The notes under the pieces: generated by a model
The model's input: the letters and a program-made list of their open reading frames with translations, nothing else
Told to the model about the DNA's origin: nothing
Databases searched by the model: none
Translations under genes and position numbers: made by a program
Assembly (NCBI GenBank): GCA_030530205.1
Contig: JAUMVK010000020.1
Location: forward strand, 1 to 64,000
Length of the DNA: 64,000 nt
Source: RGIG3701 sp030530205
GTDB taxonomy: Bacteria; Planctomycetota; Planctomycetia; Pirellulales; Thermoguttaceae
Reading direction: 5' to 3'
Shown: in pieces, positions 9,641 to 18,685 of the stretch
How the letters are laid out: every line of letters begins with the position of its first letter
Numbering within the stretch: position 1 is the first letter of the stretch

Positions 9641-11167
9641 ATGATGATTCAAAATAACCGATTTTTACCCCCATCCCCACTTCCCCATTCACTCCTTCCC
9701 CGAGGCAGGAGACAGGGACGTTACGTCCCCTTTTCCGCCAATCACACCAACGGCACAACCTACGACTTCCTCGGCCAACTCATCGCCGCTGGCTACTCCA
9801 ACACCGGTTTGACAGATGAAAGTTATTCCTACGACTCCAACGGCAATCGTATTACTGCCAATGGTTCCAATTACACCACCGGCTCGAATAACGAGCTAAC
9901 TTCCGACGGTTCATGGACTTACACCTACGACGATGAAGGAAATCGAGTTTCTAAGACAAACTCCACCCACCGCGAACTTTACGAATGGGACTACCGTAAC
10001 CGCCTAACGAAAGTCACTCAGCAGGAATACAATTCATCCACGGAAGAATGGCAAGATGTTCAAATCGTTGAATACACCTATGACTACAACAACATCTGGA
10101 TTCGCAAACTTTTAGACACCAACGGCGACGGAACCCCCGATTCAAAGTCCATCTTCATTCCAGAAAACTACCAAACAACCGTCCAAATCGATGATGGCAT
10201 CGTTACCCACCACTACCTCTGGACGCCCAATCAACAAGACAAACTCCTCGCTGACACAACAACCGACGGTGTTTTGTGGAGTTTAACCGATCATTTGGGG
10301 ACAATTCGCGATGTTTTAGACGGTAATTCATCCACCCACCTCATTTACGACGCCTTCGGTAACCTTACCTCCGGCACGAACCCGCTCCTCTTCGGCTACA
10401 CAGGCAAAGCCTTCGACCCCGCCACGAACCTCCAAAACAACATCAACCGCTGGTACGACGCCACGATTGGCCGCTGGCTATCCACCGATCCAATCGGGTT
10501 TAATGGAAATGATACGAATTTGTATCGTTATGTAAATAATTCAATAAACAAATATCTTGACACTTGGGGATTTCTCACATGTCAACAATTAAAAACAAAC
10601 GCCTTTATTTTCATTAAGAATCATTTTTTATATAAAAAAATCAAATCAAGAAAAATCGTAATTGAATGTAAGTCTTCTTGTGGAAATGAGTCTTGGGATG
10701 CTGTAGCCATACCGCATGAAAAAATTATAAATAATCAAAAAATAGTATATAAAGTTACAATATGTATTGCTAAATCACGTGTTTGCAATTTTGATCAGGC
10801 ATCGTTTAACGGTTTGCTACTACACGAATTGTATCACGCACAAAGATTTTTTGAAGGTTATACAATTAGTGAGGACACTAGAAAAAGCGAGGAAGAAGAA
10901 GCATATCGACGCCAAGCCGAATATTTGTATCCCGAAGCTGTCAATCCTGAACAGAATGAGTGTCAAAAAAAATGGAGAGACTGGTTTGTTCAAAGCAATG
11001 CTCCGTTAAGTTATATGACTGAAGAAGAGTTAAAGAACTACTTCAAACCAGCACCTCCCAATTGTAAGCCTATAAGAAGGTGGGTTGGGTTGAGTGTAAA
11101 TGGAGATAATTTTTACTATACTGGTCCCCCTTCATCTATTGGACTCTGGCAAGTTGAAAATTATTAA
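9641..11167 (+). CDS. Orphan RHS toxin cassette with HELYHA metallopeptidase tip
   Basis: A 508-residue protein. A short linker is followed by RHS repeats from about residue 35 and the core end at GYTGKAFDP and LYRYVNNS. The AT-rich tip of about 210 residues contains LLLHELYHAQRF followed about 18 residues later by a run of glutamates (SEEEEAYRRQAE), the expected HExxH plus downstream acidic pattern of a zinc metallopeptidase. Base composition drops sharply at the core/tip boundary, which fits tip exchange by recombination. A secreted HEAT-like protein follows immediately. Confidence 0.75.
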   Translation: MMIQNNRFLPPSPLPHSLLPRGRRQGRYVPFSANHTNGTTYDFLGQLIAAGYSNTGLTDESYSYDSNGNRITANGSNYTTGSNNELTSDGSWTYTYDDEGNRVSKTNSTHRELYEWDYRNRLTKVTQQEYNSSTEEWQDVQIVEYTYDYNNIWIRKLLDTNGDGTPDSKSIFIPENYQTTVQIDDGIVTHHYLWTPNQQDKLLADTTTDGVLWSLTDHLGTIRDVLDGNSSTHLIYDAFGNLTSGTNPLLFGYTGKAFDPATNLQNNINRWYDATIGRWLSTDPIGFNGNDTNLYRYVNNSINKYLDTWGFLTCQQLKTNAFIFIKNHFLYKKIKSRKIVIECKSSCGNESWDAVAIPHEKIINNQKIVYKVTICIAKSRVCNFDQASFNGLLLHELYHAQRFFEGYTISEDTRKSEEEEAYRRQAEYLYPEAVNPEQNECQKKWRDWFVQSNAPLSYMTEEELKNYFKPAPPNCKPIRRWVGLSVNGDNFYYTGPPSSIGLWQVENY

Positions 11168-11190
11168 AGATTTTGTTTGGGGAGATTACT

Positions 11191-12222
11191 ATGTTTCGGT
11201 TTGTTTTAACTTTATGCGTCACTCTGTTGGTCCATTCGGTCTATGCGCAGACGGAGAAAGAACTGATCGAGAAAATCAGTCACCCCTGGCAAAGACCTTA
11301 TGGCAGTGACTTCCTGATTCCTGTAGTCTTTGAACCAGAGGAATTGCCGTCTCTTTGGAAGGATTATTCTTCGAAGGATGCTTTCATCGAGCATTTGTTC
11401 AAGACGTGCAAGTCGAAAAAATTTGAACACCGCAATATGGCGTTCCGCTTTCTGGAACATCATTTCAAAGATTTGGATTTGTCTGAAAAGCAGATACAGA
11501 AACTGATCCAATGGGCGAAATCTGGCCGTAAAGAACAAGCGATCGATGCGATAAAATGTCTCGGGAAAGGGGGCGTAAAAAGTGCGATCCCAACCTTGCG
11601 TGAATGTCTGAAAAAACGCAAACCGGAGATTGCTGCCGAGGCCCTTAATGCGTTGGGGGAGATGCGTGATTTACTTACCGAAGACGATATTACGGCCATT
11701 GTATCCTGCCTGGATGATACGAGAGAATTTATAGAATGGTACGCTGATTTTGGGGCTTCAATTTCCGTAAATGTCCGAGCCGCGGAAGTCCTCGCCCGGA
11801 TCGGGGAACCTGCCGCGTTTGCGCACGAGCGGATTTACAAAACATTTTTCACTCCAGACGAGGACGGGAACTATAACGAAGCCGTTTTTGATGAACTTTC
11901 CAAAACGCTTTCCCAATCGGATGTGACCATACAGGATTTTTGGCGGCAGATACTTAAAATCGGGATCCACCCTTTGGAAAGAGGGGTAAGTACTCTCTAT
12001 TTGCGGATCGCTAAGGCCCTTGTCAAATTGCAGCCCGACAATAAACAATACCAGATTTTACTTTTGCAGCACTACGTCATTACCCTCGACGCGGAAGGCC
12101 CTGACCAATATTCCAACCTGAGGATCCATCAGAATATCCATGACGCCAAAGACCTGAAGTATATGGAGCCGTTCCTTTCGTTCGTCGAAAAGCACAAAGA
12201 AGTTTTATGGCCGGAGGATTAA
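11191..12222 (+). CDS. Secreted HEAT-repeat-like protein, possible immunity partner
   Basis: A 343-residue protein beginning with a clear signal peptide (MFRFVLTLCVTLLVHSVYAQ). ATG at 11191 is preceded by GGGGAG. Residues about 100-190 form helix pairs with the HEAT-like pattern AIDAIKCLGKGGVKSAIPTL and AAEALNALGEM. HEAT-like proteins occur as immunity proteins in polymorphic-toxin loci; the link here rests on position right after the HExxH tip. Confidence 0.55.
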   Translation: MFRFVLTLCVTLLVHSVYAQTEKELIEKISHPWQRPYGSDFLIPVVFEPEELPSLWKDYSSKDAFIEHLFKTCKSKKFEHRNMAFRFLEHHFKDLDLSEKQIQKLIQWAKSGRKEQAIDAIKCLGKGGVKSAIPTLRECLKKRKPEIAAEALNALGEMRDLLTEDDITAIVSCLDDTREFIEWYADFGASISVNVRAAEVLARIGEPAAFAHERIYKTFFTPDEDGNYNEAVFDELSKTLSQSDVTIQDFWRQILKIGIHPLERGVSTLYLRIAKALVKLQPDNKQYQILLLQHYVITLDAEGPDQYSNLRIHQNIHDAKDLKYMEPFLSFVEKHKEVLWPED

Positions 12223-12291
12223 TATTGCTGCTCCATGTTTGGACTATATATGAAGAATATGATAAGTTTCAAGTTTTTTTCTTCTCCACGC

Positions 12292-12320
12292 TTGACAAAA
12301 CGCTGTGGGGAGGATAAACT
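12292..12320 (+). promoter_or_regulatory. Cassette promoter, copy 3
   Basis: TTGACA at 12292-12297 and TAAACT at 12315-12320 with a 17-bp spacer, 2 bases before ATG at 12323. This is the third copy of the same promoter design in front of an orphan RHS cassette. Confidence 0.55.
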
Positions 12321-12322
12321 GA

Positions 12323-13399
12323 ATGATTATGACAAAAAACAACCGAATTTCACAACCGTCACAATTTCTTCCCAACCTTCCCTACCGAAGGAGACAAGGG
12401 TGGTATGGCTCCTTTTTTACCAACCGCACAAACGCGACGATTTACGCATCCAACGGCGACACTTACACGACCGGCGATAACAACGAACTAACCAGCGACG
12501 GAACCTGGTCCTATACGTACGACGCAGAGGGCAACCGTGTCAGCAAATCCAATTCCACGAACCGCGAACTCTACACGTGGGACCACCGCAACCGCCTGAC
12601 TTCCGTCACCAAGCAGGAATGGGATTCGGTCGAACAAGACTGGACGACCACGCAAATCGTGGAATACGCCTACGATTATAACAACGTCTGGATCCGCAAA
12701 ATCGTTGGTGAAAACAAAACCATCTTCATCCCCGAAAAATACCAAACGACCGTTCAGATCGATAATAACGCCACCACCCACCACTACCTCTGGACGCCAA
12801 ATCAACAAGACAAACTCCTCGCCGACACCACGCCCAACAGCACATCGTGGGCATTGACCGACCACCTCGGCACGATCCGCGACATCCTCGGCGCCACCAC
12901 AACCCACCTCATTTACGACGCTTTCGGCAATCTCGCCTCCGGCACGAACCCGCTCCTCTTCGGCTACACCGGTAAACCCTTCGACCCCGCCACCCACCTC
13001 CAAAACAACATCAACCGCTGGTACGACGCCACCACCGGCCGCTGGCTCTCCACCGATCCGAGTAATTTTTATGGCAATACCCTAAATCTTTACAAATATG
13101 TTCAGAATAATCCAATATATAATATAGATTGGTGTGGACTTGAAGACGTACCCTATTGGACTTCGTTTTTACCTCTCACTGCGTTTGACGCTGGTGAATG
13201 TTTGCTCATTTTATATATTGGGCATGGCACATTTGAAGGTGGAACAAAAATTATAAATGGGATAGATTTGGGATATACAACTGTACCTAGGGCTGAAGTT
13301 CCTAAAGATTTCATACAGTTTTGGAGTGACATGAATCAATATGGGTATATACATGATAAAGTTTTTGGTTCATCCGGTAACCGCGTACCGGAAAAATAA
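12323..13399 (+). CDS. Orphan RHS toxin cassette with short unknown tip
   Basis: A 358-residue protein. It joins the RHS core late (NGDTYTTGDNNELTSDG), runs through LTDHLGTIRD, GYTGKPFDP and LYKYVQNNP, and ends with a tip of only about 85 residues after CGLEDVP. No motif was recognised in the tip. There is no immunity candidate behind it: the transposase at 13468 follows, so the partner gene may have been lost or displaced by that insertion. Confidence 0.65.
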   Translation: MIMTKNNRISQPSQFLPNLPYRRRQGWYGSFFTNRTNATIYASNGDTYTTGDNNELTSDGTWSYTYDAEGNRVSKSNSTNRELYTWDHRNRLTSVTKQEWDSVEQDWTTTQIVEYAYDYNNVWIRKIVGENKTIFIPEKYQTTVQIDNNATTHHYLWTPNQQDKLLADTTPNSTSWALTDHLGTIRDILGATTTHLIYDAFGNLASGTNPLLFGYTGKPFDPATHLQNNINRWYDATTGRWLSTDPSNFYGNTLNLYKYVQNNPIYNIDWCGLEDVPYWTSFLPLTAFDAGECLLILYIGHGTFEGGTKIINGIDLGYTTVPRAEVPKDFIQFWSDMNQYGYIHDKVFGSSGNRVPEK

Positions 13400-13467
13400 T
13401 TAAAACGCGGACAGGTTCAGTGTATAATGTAAAAAAAAACAGCAAACCATATACACGAGGAAGAACC

Positions 13468-14215
13468 ATGTCCGCATTTGAATTATACCACAAGCAGGGA
13501 ATTCGTCAATACCGTGTCACGGACATTTCCAGAAAAAAAGATCACAAAATCGTAATCCGGGGAATTCGGAGGACAGATTCACTTCATTGTCCTGTGTGCG
13601 GGTCGAAGAATGTTTCGACAAAAGGGTGGAAAGAGCGGGTTTTTATCGGTGTACCATCGGGGAATCTCGAGACGGAAATACATCTGATGATTCCTCGCGT
13701 TAATTGCCATCATTGCGGCAGTTGCAGGCAAGTTCATTTGGAGTTTGCAGAAGAAAACGTACGATATACACGATTTTTCGCGCAGTATGCGAAGAAGCTG
13801 CTGGCGCATTGCACCTGTAAAGCCGCAGCGGAAATACTTCGCGTTTCCTGGGATACGATCAAGGAGATCGACAAAAAAGACCTTCAAAAACATTACGCCG
13901 ACCCGCCCCTGAGAAAAGTGAAAAACATCGCCATAGATGAAATCGCTGTGAAAAAAGGACACAAATATATGACCATCATTGTGGACCTGGACACAATGAC
14001 TCCGTTGTATGTCGGTGAAGGCCGCGGCAAAGAAGCAGTCAAGGGATTTTACGAAAAAGTACGGAAGTCAAGGTGTAAAATCAAAAGCGTGGCGATCGAT
14101 ATGTCCCCAGCCTTCACGCAAGCGGTAAAAGAGTACTTTCCCAAGGCGATCCTGGTTTACGATCACTTTCATATTATCAGACAAATAAACGAGGCGATTA
14201 CTTCCTGCCGACGTA
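13468..14215 (+). pseudogene. ISL3-family transposase, N-terminal two thirds, truncated
   Basis: ATG at 13468 follows GAGGAAGA. The protein has an N-terminal zinc-ribbon (CPVCGSKN near residue 36 and CHHCGSC near residue 77), an HTH region, and the first parts of a DDE catalytic core (IAIDEIAVKKGHKYM and, later, AIDMSPAF and VYDHFHII). Homology stops near base 14215, where unrelated AT-rich DNA begins. The missing C-terminal third is found at 18279-18656 in the same orientation, so the element was probably split by an insertion of about 4 kb. It is unlikely to be active. Confidence 0.8.
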
Positions 14216-14228
14216 GAATAATGAACTC

Positions 14229-15033
14229 AGTGGCTCTTGGGATCCTTATAATGTAAGCACTAAATTAGGAACAGACATTTATCAGATTCAGGCCTGCTAC
14301 AAGGGCGCAGAAGCCGTCAAACTGCTTGTAAGGGATGGTGAGTGCTCCATTAACAATGCGTCCGTTACACCGGCGTTTACGGGCTTTAAGACGCTTATTG
14401 AGGGTTACGGTCTGAGAGAGAATACCGCCCGTGATTTTATGAAGAAAGCGGAAGCCTCTTTACCACACTTTAAAATTCTTCATCAAGAGAGGCGCTAAAG
14501 ACCCGGCCAGAATCAGAGACGAATCTCTGACTCCGCCCATTCCGACGATTGTAGATTCTTCAAGCAATCCACTAGGTTTCATGGGCGCTTTAGCTCCTAA
14601 TGGCGAAGCGTTATCCAGTATTATTGAAGATGACCACAGAGAAGATTACGCCTATCACCCCGACAGCGTTTATCCAGCCGAAGACGCCAAGAATATCGAA
14701 CGGGCCATCCAAAGCGGGCAGAAAGAAGTGTTCGACGTCTCCATGCTAAAACAGTTGCTCACCAACGCCGATACGGAAACCCAGGTCGACAAGTTATTAA
14801 CAAGGCTGACAAAGGGAATGAACTCCGTTGGTAAGCTGTTATTTCTCTATTATTGGAAAGGTGACCAGTTCGAAGAAAACTACGGTCCCCAGAAACTACC
14901 GGAACTGGAAGGAAGTCTCAAGAAAGCGTTTGAAGTCCTCGGCGACATTATCCTGTTCCTGAAACGAAACAAGATCAACAACCTTGACTTTGAAGGTTCT
15001 GAGCCCATTAACTTATCAGATAACGAAGAATAA
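14229..15033 (+). pseudogene. Broken gene of unknown function, C-terminal part with frameshift
   Basis: An open frame without a start begins at the transposase junction (SGSWDPYNVSTKLGTD) and stops at 14498. The continuation lies in the next frame from about 14470 (FFIKRGAKDPARIRDE) and runs to 15033, including a possible internal start at 14581. A single-base difference near 14470 would join both parts into one protein of about 265 residues lacking its N-terminus. The C-terminal 150 residues are acidic and helical. The style resembles phage or plasmid structural proteins, but no family was recognised. Confidence 0.5.
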
Positions 15034-15073
15034 AAAGTTGCAATAGCTAAAAAAAAAGAGGGAGAGCAATATT

Positions 15074-15316
15074 ATGTTTTTTACGCAATCAATTTTACAA
15101 ACAATAGCGCCTAATTGGTCCGCTGAAGGAACCAAGTTATCACAGGAATACGCTGAAATTCTTGAGGCCGGTCAGCTTATTACAAAGGCCGAGTTAGAGG
15201 GATACAAACTGACTCCGCTTGGGCACAAGTTTAGTAGTAATGAGGATCCGCTACTTGTCACCAAATCTTTCAAGGAGATCAATGACAGATTGAAAGCGGT
15301 CTTCGATTCTCAATGA
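15074..15316 (+). CDS. Small hypothetical protein
   Basis: An 80-residue helical protein with GGGAGAG about 7 bases before ATG, lying 40 bases after the broken gene and probably in the same transcription unit. No motif was recognised. Its 3' end overlaps the converging gene on the other strand by about 65 bases. Confidence 0.45.
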   Translation: MFFTQSILQTIAPNWSAEGTKLSQEYAEILEAGQLITKAELEGYKLTPLGHKFSSNEDPLLVTKSFKEINDRLKAVFDSQ

Positions 15317-15562
15317 AAAATTATAAAAATGTACTTCACCCAACTCGTCGCAGAATGTGTACTTAAAGCATCCATCGTTGCACAACAAGTCACAATGATG
15401 CCGAAAAATATTTGTATCTGTATGAAACAAATTTAAGATATTTTGATAGGATAAACACACGACAGATTGATTGTTTACAATTACACAGTTATTGTGAATG
15501 TATTCGATTATTTTATAAATCAATTCAAAATTACAAAAGGCTGTTCCTGGATTCTTCGCCAT
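15251..15562 (-). CDS. Small protein, possible winged-helix regulator
   Basis: A 103-residue protein with AGGGGAT 5 bases before ATG. The predicted order of helices and the phrase SYQNILNLFHTDTNIFRHHC followed by a beta-like stretch would suit a small winged-helix DNA-binding protein, but the similarity is weak. It is divergent from the AT-rich promoter-like region at 15563-15735. Confidence 0.35.
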   Translation of the reverse strand: MAKNPGTAFCNFELIYKIIEYIHNNCVIVNNQSVVCLSYQNILNLFHTDTNIFRHHCDLLCNDGCFKYTFCDELGEVHFYNFSLRIEDRFQSVIDLLERFGDK

Positions 15563-15735
15563 AGTTTATCCCCTAAATCTAATTGTGTGGTTATTTTACT
15601 TAAATTTTATTTTATTTTGAAATAATTACTAGGGGGAGAATACACAAAAATGGTAAACTTTTTAAAAAATTTTATAAATTTTTAATTACTATTAAAAGAT
15701 TTACCCAGTTTCAATAACTAAAAAAGGAAACACAT

Positions 15736-16023
15736 ATGGATAATTATATTAAAGTTGCTCAAGCGATTATTAAAGAAGCGAGAATGAGGCCCGTAGCTCA
15801 CCAGTTAATAAAAAAGTCCGAAACAAAACAACCTGATACTAAAACAGATAAGGACAAGAAAGCTCCTAAAAAGGAGTCTCACGAGGTAACAACAAAACCA
15901 ATTGTACCAGAAACTTTACTTGACAGAATGTTGTGGTTTTTAAATTGGGGAGGTAAATGGGAACCAAATGTTTCTCAAAAGAAATCAAGAGCACAATACA
16001 TGAAAACGCACCCCGACGAATAG
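15736..16023 (+). CDS. Small protein with MDNYIK-type N-terminal helix, copy A
   Basis: A 95-residue protein. Residues 1-15 (MDNYIKVAQAIIKEA) form a predicted amphipathic helix almost identical to that of the protein at 17043. A Lys/Glu-rich linker follows, and a C-terminal part with RMLWFLNWGGKW. AAAAAGGAAA precedes ATG. It converges on a membrane-protein gene across a bidirectional terminator, an arrangement repeated at 17043-17975. No function was recognised. Confidence 0.5.
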   Translation: MDNYIKVAQAIIKEARMRPVAHQLIKKSETKQPDTKTDKDKKAPKKESHEVTTKPIVPETLLDRMLWFLNWGGKWEPNVSQKKSRAQYMKTHPDE

Positions 16024-16025
16024 TT

Positions 16026-16065
16026 AAAAAAAAAGAGCCACTGCATTAAACGATGGCTCTTTTTT
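16026..16065. terminator. Bidirectional terminator between convergent genes
   Basis: A perfect stem AAAGAGCCA/TGGCTCTTT with a 12-base loop, flanked by A and T runs, so it can terminate both the 15736 gene and the 16068 gene. Confidence 0.75.
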
Positions 16066-16067
16066 AA

Positions 16068-16502
16068 TTATCTTTTGTAATTACCAAGCCGATACAGTCC
16101 GGTAATGAATATTAATGAAATGCCAATATAGACTATAAGAGCGATTGATAATGATTCCAATGTTGGTCCGTCGTGAGCGGCATAATAAAAGATGCAACTT
16201 GAAAGAAATAAATTTAGAATAGATAAGATGAACAAACGTAGTCCGTTATACTGCGAAGCCTTTAATAGTTGAAATTCCCAATAGACGAGAATAACACTTA
16301 CAATGGTGTCGATAAGTGAGTAGTAAAAAAACAATTTATAAACATGTATATCTCCTGGAAAATACTCTATATAGTATGGGTGCTGGGCATAGTATTGATA
16401 TGCGCTATAATTGGAAATATTAAACAATATGCCACTAATAATCATGTAGCTAACACCAAGCCAACCAACTATGTTTAATAGCCAATATAGTATCTTTTTC
16501 AT
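16068..16502 (-). CDS. Four-helix membrane protein, copy A
   Basis: A 144-residue protein with about four transmembrane segments. ATG at 16502 directly follows a strong GGAGG, which decides against a longer frame. It is similar in N-terminus (MKKILYWLLNIVGWLGVSY versus KVILWILNTFGWLIVTY) and layout to the protein at 17565, so the two are diverged paralogues. Each faces a MDNYIK-type gene. The function is unknown; a paired toxin/immunity or holin-like role is only a thought. Confidence 0.5.
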   Translation of the reverse strand: MKKILYWLLNIVGWLGVSYMIISGILFNISNYSAYQYYAQHPYYIEYFPGDIHVYKLFFYYSLIDTIVSVILVYWEFQLLKASQYNGLRLFILSILNLFLSSCIFYYAAHDGPTLESLSIALIVYIGISLIFITGLYRLGNYKR

Positions 16503-16553
16503 ATTACCTCCAATATTAATTACGAAGTATTCTTGGTTTAGTTCGCAGATAGC

Positions 16554-16592
16554 TAAAAAAAAGGACCTCCTCATACGAGGTCTTTTTTTAAT
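16554..16592. terminator. Bidirectional terminator
   Basis: Stem GACCTC/GAGGTC with flanking A and T runs, placed upstream of the 16502 start and at the 3' end of the 16588 gene, which it probably terminates. Confidence 0.65.
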
Positions 16593-16884
16593 TATGGGAC
16601 ACTTCGTCCCAATGGGCTTTCACCCACTTGGCCGTTTTCAACGCGGCTTCGGCCTCGGCGAGGCCATCGGCGCTGAAAATGGGTCCGCGGTTGTCAGTCC
16701 ACCTCTCCCCTGACGGGGAGACGACTTCCACCCAGATGTCGCACAATTTGTGCGAGCTCAGGCGGGTCGAGCCCTCCAGCGCGTAGGTGGAAAGGACCCA
16801 CCCGTTCTGGTCGAGTTCCTGTTCAGCCAGCGGATAGTCCGACGTTTCCATGACAGTTTCATTCATAACTTCCGAACGGTACAT
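16588..16884 (-). CDS. Hypothetical protein
   Basis: A 98-residue soluble protein with AAGGAGAG before ATG. Its composition is clearly GC-richer than the flanking genes, so it has a separate history from them. Several Trp residues and an AEAEAALKTAKWVKAHW helix at the C-terminus are visible. No family was recognised. Confidence 0.4.
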   Translation of the reverse strand: MYRSEVMNETVMETSDYPLAEQELDQNGWVLSTYALEGSTRLSSHKLCDIWVEVVSPSGERWTDNRGPIFSADGLAEAEAALKTAKWVKAHWDEVSHN

Positions 16885-17042
16885 CTGTATCTCTCCTTAA
16901 AAAAGAGGTCTTGAACTCAGGACTCCGACTCTTGTCAGATTTAATCCTTTTGTTCAAGTTATATGCCCTGATTTTGCATTTTTTTAAGTTAGTTTTATAA
17001 TGGCGTTTTTGATAGGTCTCTCAACTAAAAAAGGACTTAAAT

Positions 17043-17510
17043 ATGGACAATTATATTAAACTCGCGCAAGCGATTATCAAAGAAGCGGCGAGACAACAAA
17101 AAGTTCGCAAGATTGAGACAAAATTAACTAAATATGGTAGCATAGTGAAGTGCGCGCAAAATCTTATTCGAGACATATCTCCGACAAATGATACTGTAGA
17201 GTATTCGCCAGAGTTTAGGAAAGAAATGGATAATCAGCTAAGAAGGTGTTTTTCTGAACCTGGTTCCTATGAACGCTTTCTTAAACATGAGATGAAATTT
17301 TTTCCTCAATATTACGAAGGACTAAAACAGCGCGGTATAGAGGCGGGTATTTATCCAACGCCGAAACCGCCAAAAGCGGATGAGGCTACTTTTATGAAAG
17401 ATATCACTGACCCAGGTAATAGCATTTTAAACTTCGGGAAGCCATACAAACCAGATATTAAGGATTCTGAGTACAGAAACCAAAAGTTAAGAACTAGGGA
17501 TTCCAAATGA
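17043..17510 (+). CDS. Small protein with MDNYIK-type N-terminal helix, copy B
   Basis: A 155-residue protein beginning MDNYIKLAQAIIKEA, nearly identical to the N-terminus at 15736, while the remaining sequence is unrelated. A shared short amphipathic helix on different bodies suggests a sorting or docking tag. AAAAAGGAC lies before the start. The gene converges with the membrane protein at 17565 across a terminator. No function was recognised. Confidence 0.5.
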   Translation: MDNYIKLAQAIIKEAARQQKVRKIETKLTKYGSIVKCAQNLIRDISPTNDTVEYSPEFRKEMDNQLRRCFSEPGSYERFLKHEMKFFPQYYEGLKQRGIEAGIYPTPKPPKADEATFMKDITDPGNSILNFGKPYKPDIKDSEYRNQKLRTRDSK

Positions 17511-17523
17511 GGACCACGAAATG

Positions 17524-17562
17524 CTAAAAAAAAGCCCCTGAAAAAAATCAAGGGCTTTGAGT
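17524..17562. terminator. Terminator between convergent genes
   Basis: AAAGCCCCTG and CAAGGGCTTT form a stem with an A-rich loop, between the 17043 gene and the 17565 gene. Confidence 0.55.
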
Positions 17563-17564
17563 AT

Positions 17565-17975
17565 TTAATGCTGTTGACGGCGATGTATCCACGTGATAAA
17601 AACCGTGGTGCACACGATATAAATCAATATCGGCAACCCCCACCAAAACAGACTAGGCTTATCTCCAGATAAAAGAATAACAGGTATATCCAAAATCAGA
17701 AAGTTAAAAACAAATAGAGATAATATTAATAATCCTCTGTTTTTCTTGTGTGATAATAAATTATATTCATAGACAATAACGCTAGCTTCTGTAATCTTGA
17801 TTATTGTATAATAATAAAAAAATACTTTGTAGAACTCTGGAGTCTGACCAATATATGCCAGTTGGCACATTTGATAATCTTTAAACATGAGATATCCCGT
17901 AGTAACCGCGACATACGTTACGATTAACCACCCAAAAGTATTCAGAATCCACAATATCACTTTTTTAAACATCAT
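17565..17975 (-). CDS. Four-helix membrane protein, copy B
   Basis: A 136-residue paralogue of the protein at 16068, with about four transmembrane segments. The first of two ATGs is chosen because AGGAGAG precedes it. Part of its 3' half (near 17686-17890) has a decayed direct copy at about 19990-20210, so the surrounding block has been duplicated. Confidence 0.5.
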   Translation of the reverse strand: MMFKKVILWILNTFGWLIVTYVAVTTGYLMFKDYQMCQLAYIGQTPEFYKVFFYYYTIIKITEASVIVYEYNLLSHKKNRGLLILSLFVFNFLILDIPVILLSGDKPSLFWWGLPILIYIVCTTVFITWIHRRQQH

Positions 17976-18051
17976 TGTTCTCTCCTTGTTTTAAATTACG
18001 GCCAAACCGGATCAATGGTTTGGCCTTTTCTGAAAAAAAAACACAAAAACC

Positions 18052-18280
18052 CTACCGCTTCCATCTGCGGCGATAGGGTCTGAAACTTCTTTTACGACGA
18101 GACTTGAGCCACTCCCGAGCCCAAATTTCGTCCAGGTCCTCCTCTTCCTCCTCCGGCTTCTTGATACCAAGGAGTTCTTCAACGGCATTAATCGCGTCAA
18201 AGATGGTATCAAAGACCGCAAGGAAACCACCGGTGTGACAGAAACGGAGCCCTTGGGGCCACACTCCCTCCGGGTCCATC
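18052..18280 (-). pseudogene. Truncated gene with basic C-terminal tail
   Basis: The frame reads from the junction with the transposase remnant into a hydrophobic stretch (FLAVFDTIFDAINAVEELLG), an acidic block and a strongly basic end (WLKSRRKRSFRPYRRRWKR). No start is present because the 5' part is replaced by transposase sequence near 18280. A decayed copy of the acidic/basic end occurs at about 20263-20370. The basic tail may bind nucleic acid. Confidence 0.4.
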
Positions 18281-18656
18281 CAAAAACGAGCCGCAGCGCC
18301 TCGAAAAAGCACTGCGGCTGAACGACCGATTGTCGAAGATGTATTACCTGAAAGAAGACCTTTACCAATTATGGAGCCAGACCGACAAACAGTCGGCCAG
18401 AAAATTTGCGGAGGATTGGCTGAAGTACGCGCGAGCTCTTAAAATAGATGCTCTGACATACTTTTGCCTCACCCTTGAAACCCATCTTGAAAACATTTTG
18501 ACCTGGTACGAAGTCCCGATTTCCACCGGTCCACTGGAAGGCCTGAACAACAAAATCAAGACGATGAAACGTCAGGCTTATGGTTTTCGCGATGGAGAAT
18601 ACTTCAGGCTAAAAATCCTGGGGATTAAAAGGTGTCGGTACGCACTTGTCGGATGA
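18279..18656 (+). pseudogene. ISL3-family transposase, C-terminal remnant
   Basis: This is an open frame with no start, beginning LEKALRLNDRLSKMYYLKEDL. It continues through ISTGPLEGLNNKIKTMKRQ and the typical ISL3 ending YGFRDGEYFRLKILG. It carries the C-terminal third missing from the gene at 13468. Together they describe one element interrupted by 14215-18279. Confidence 0.8.
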
Positions 18657-18685
18657 ACCAAAGATTGAAATGAAATGGATTTCGC

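Noticed and set aside
14470..14500. Programmed frameshift in the broken gene
   Set aside because: The shift needed is +1 and no slippery or pausing signal is seen; a single-base change in a truncated gene is simpler.
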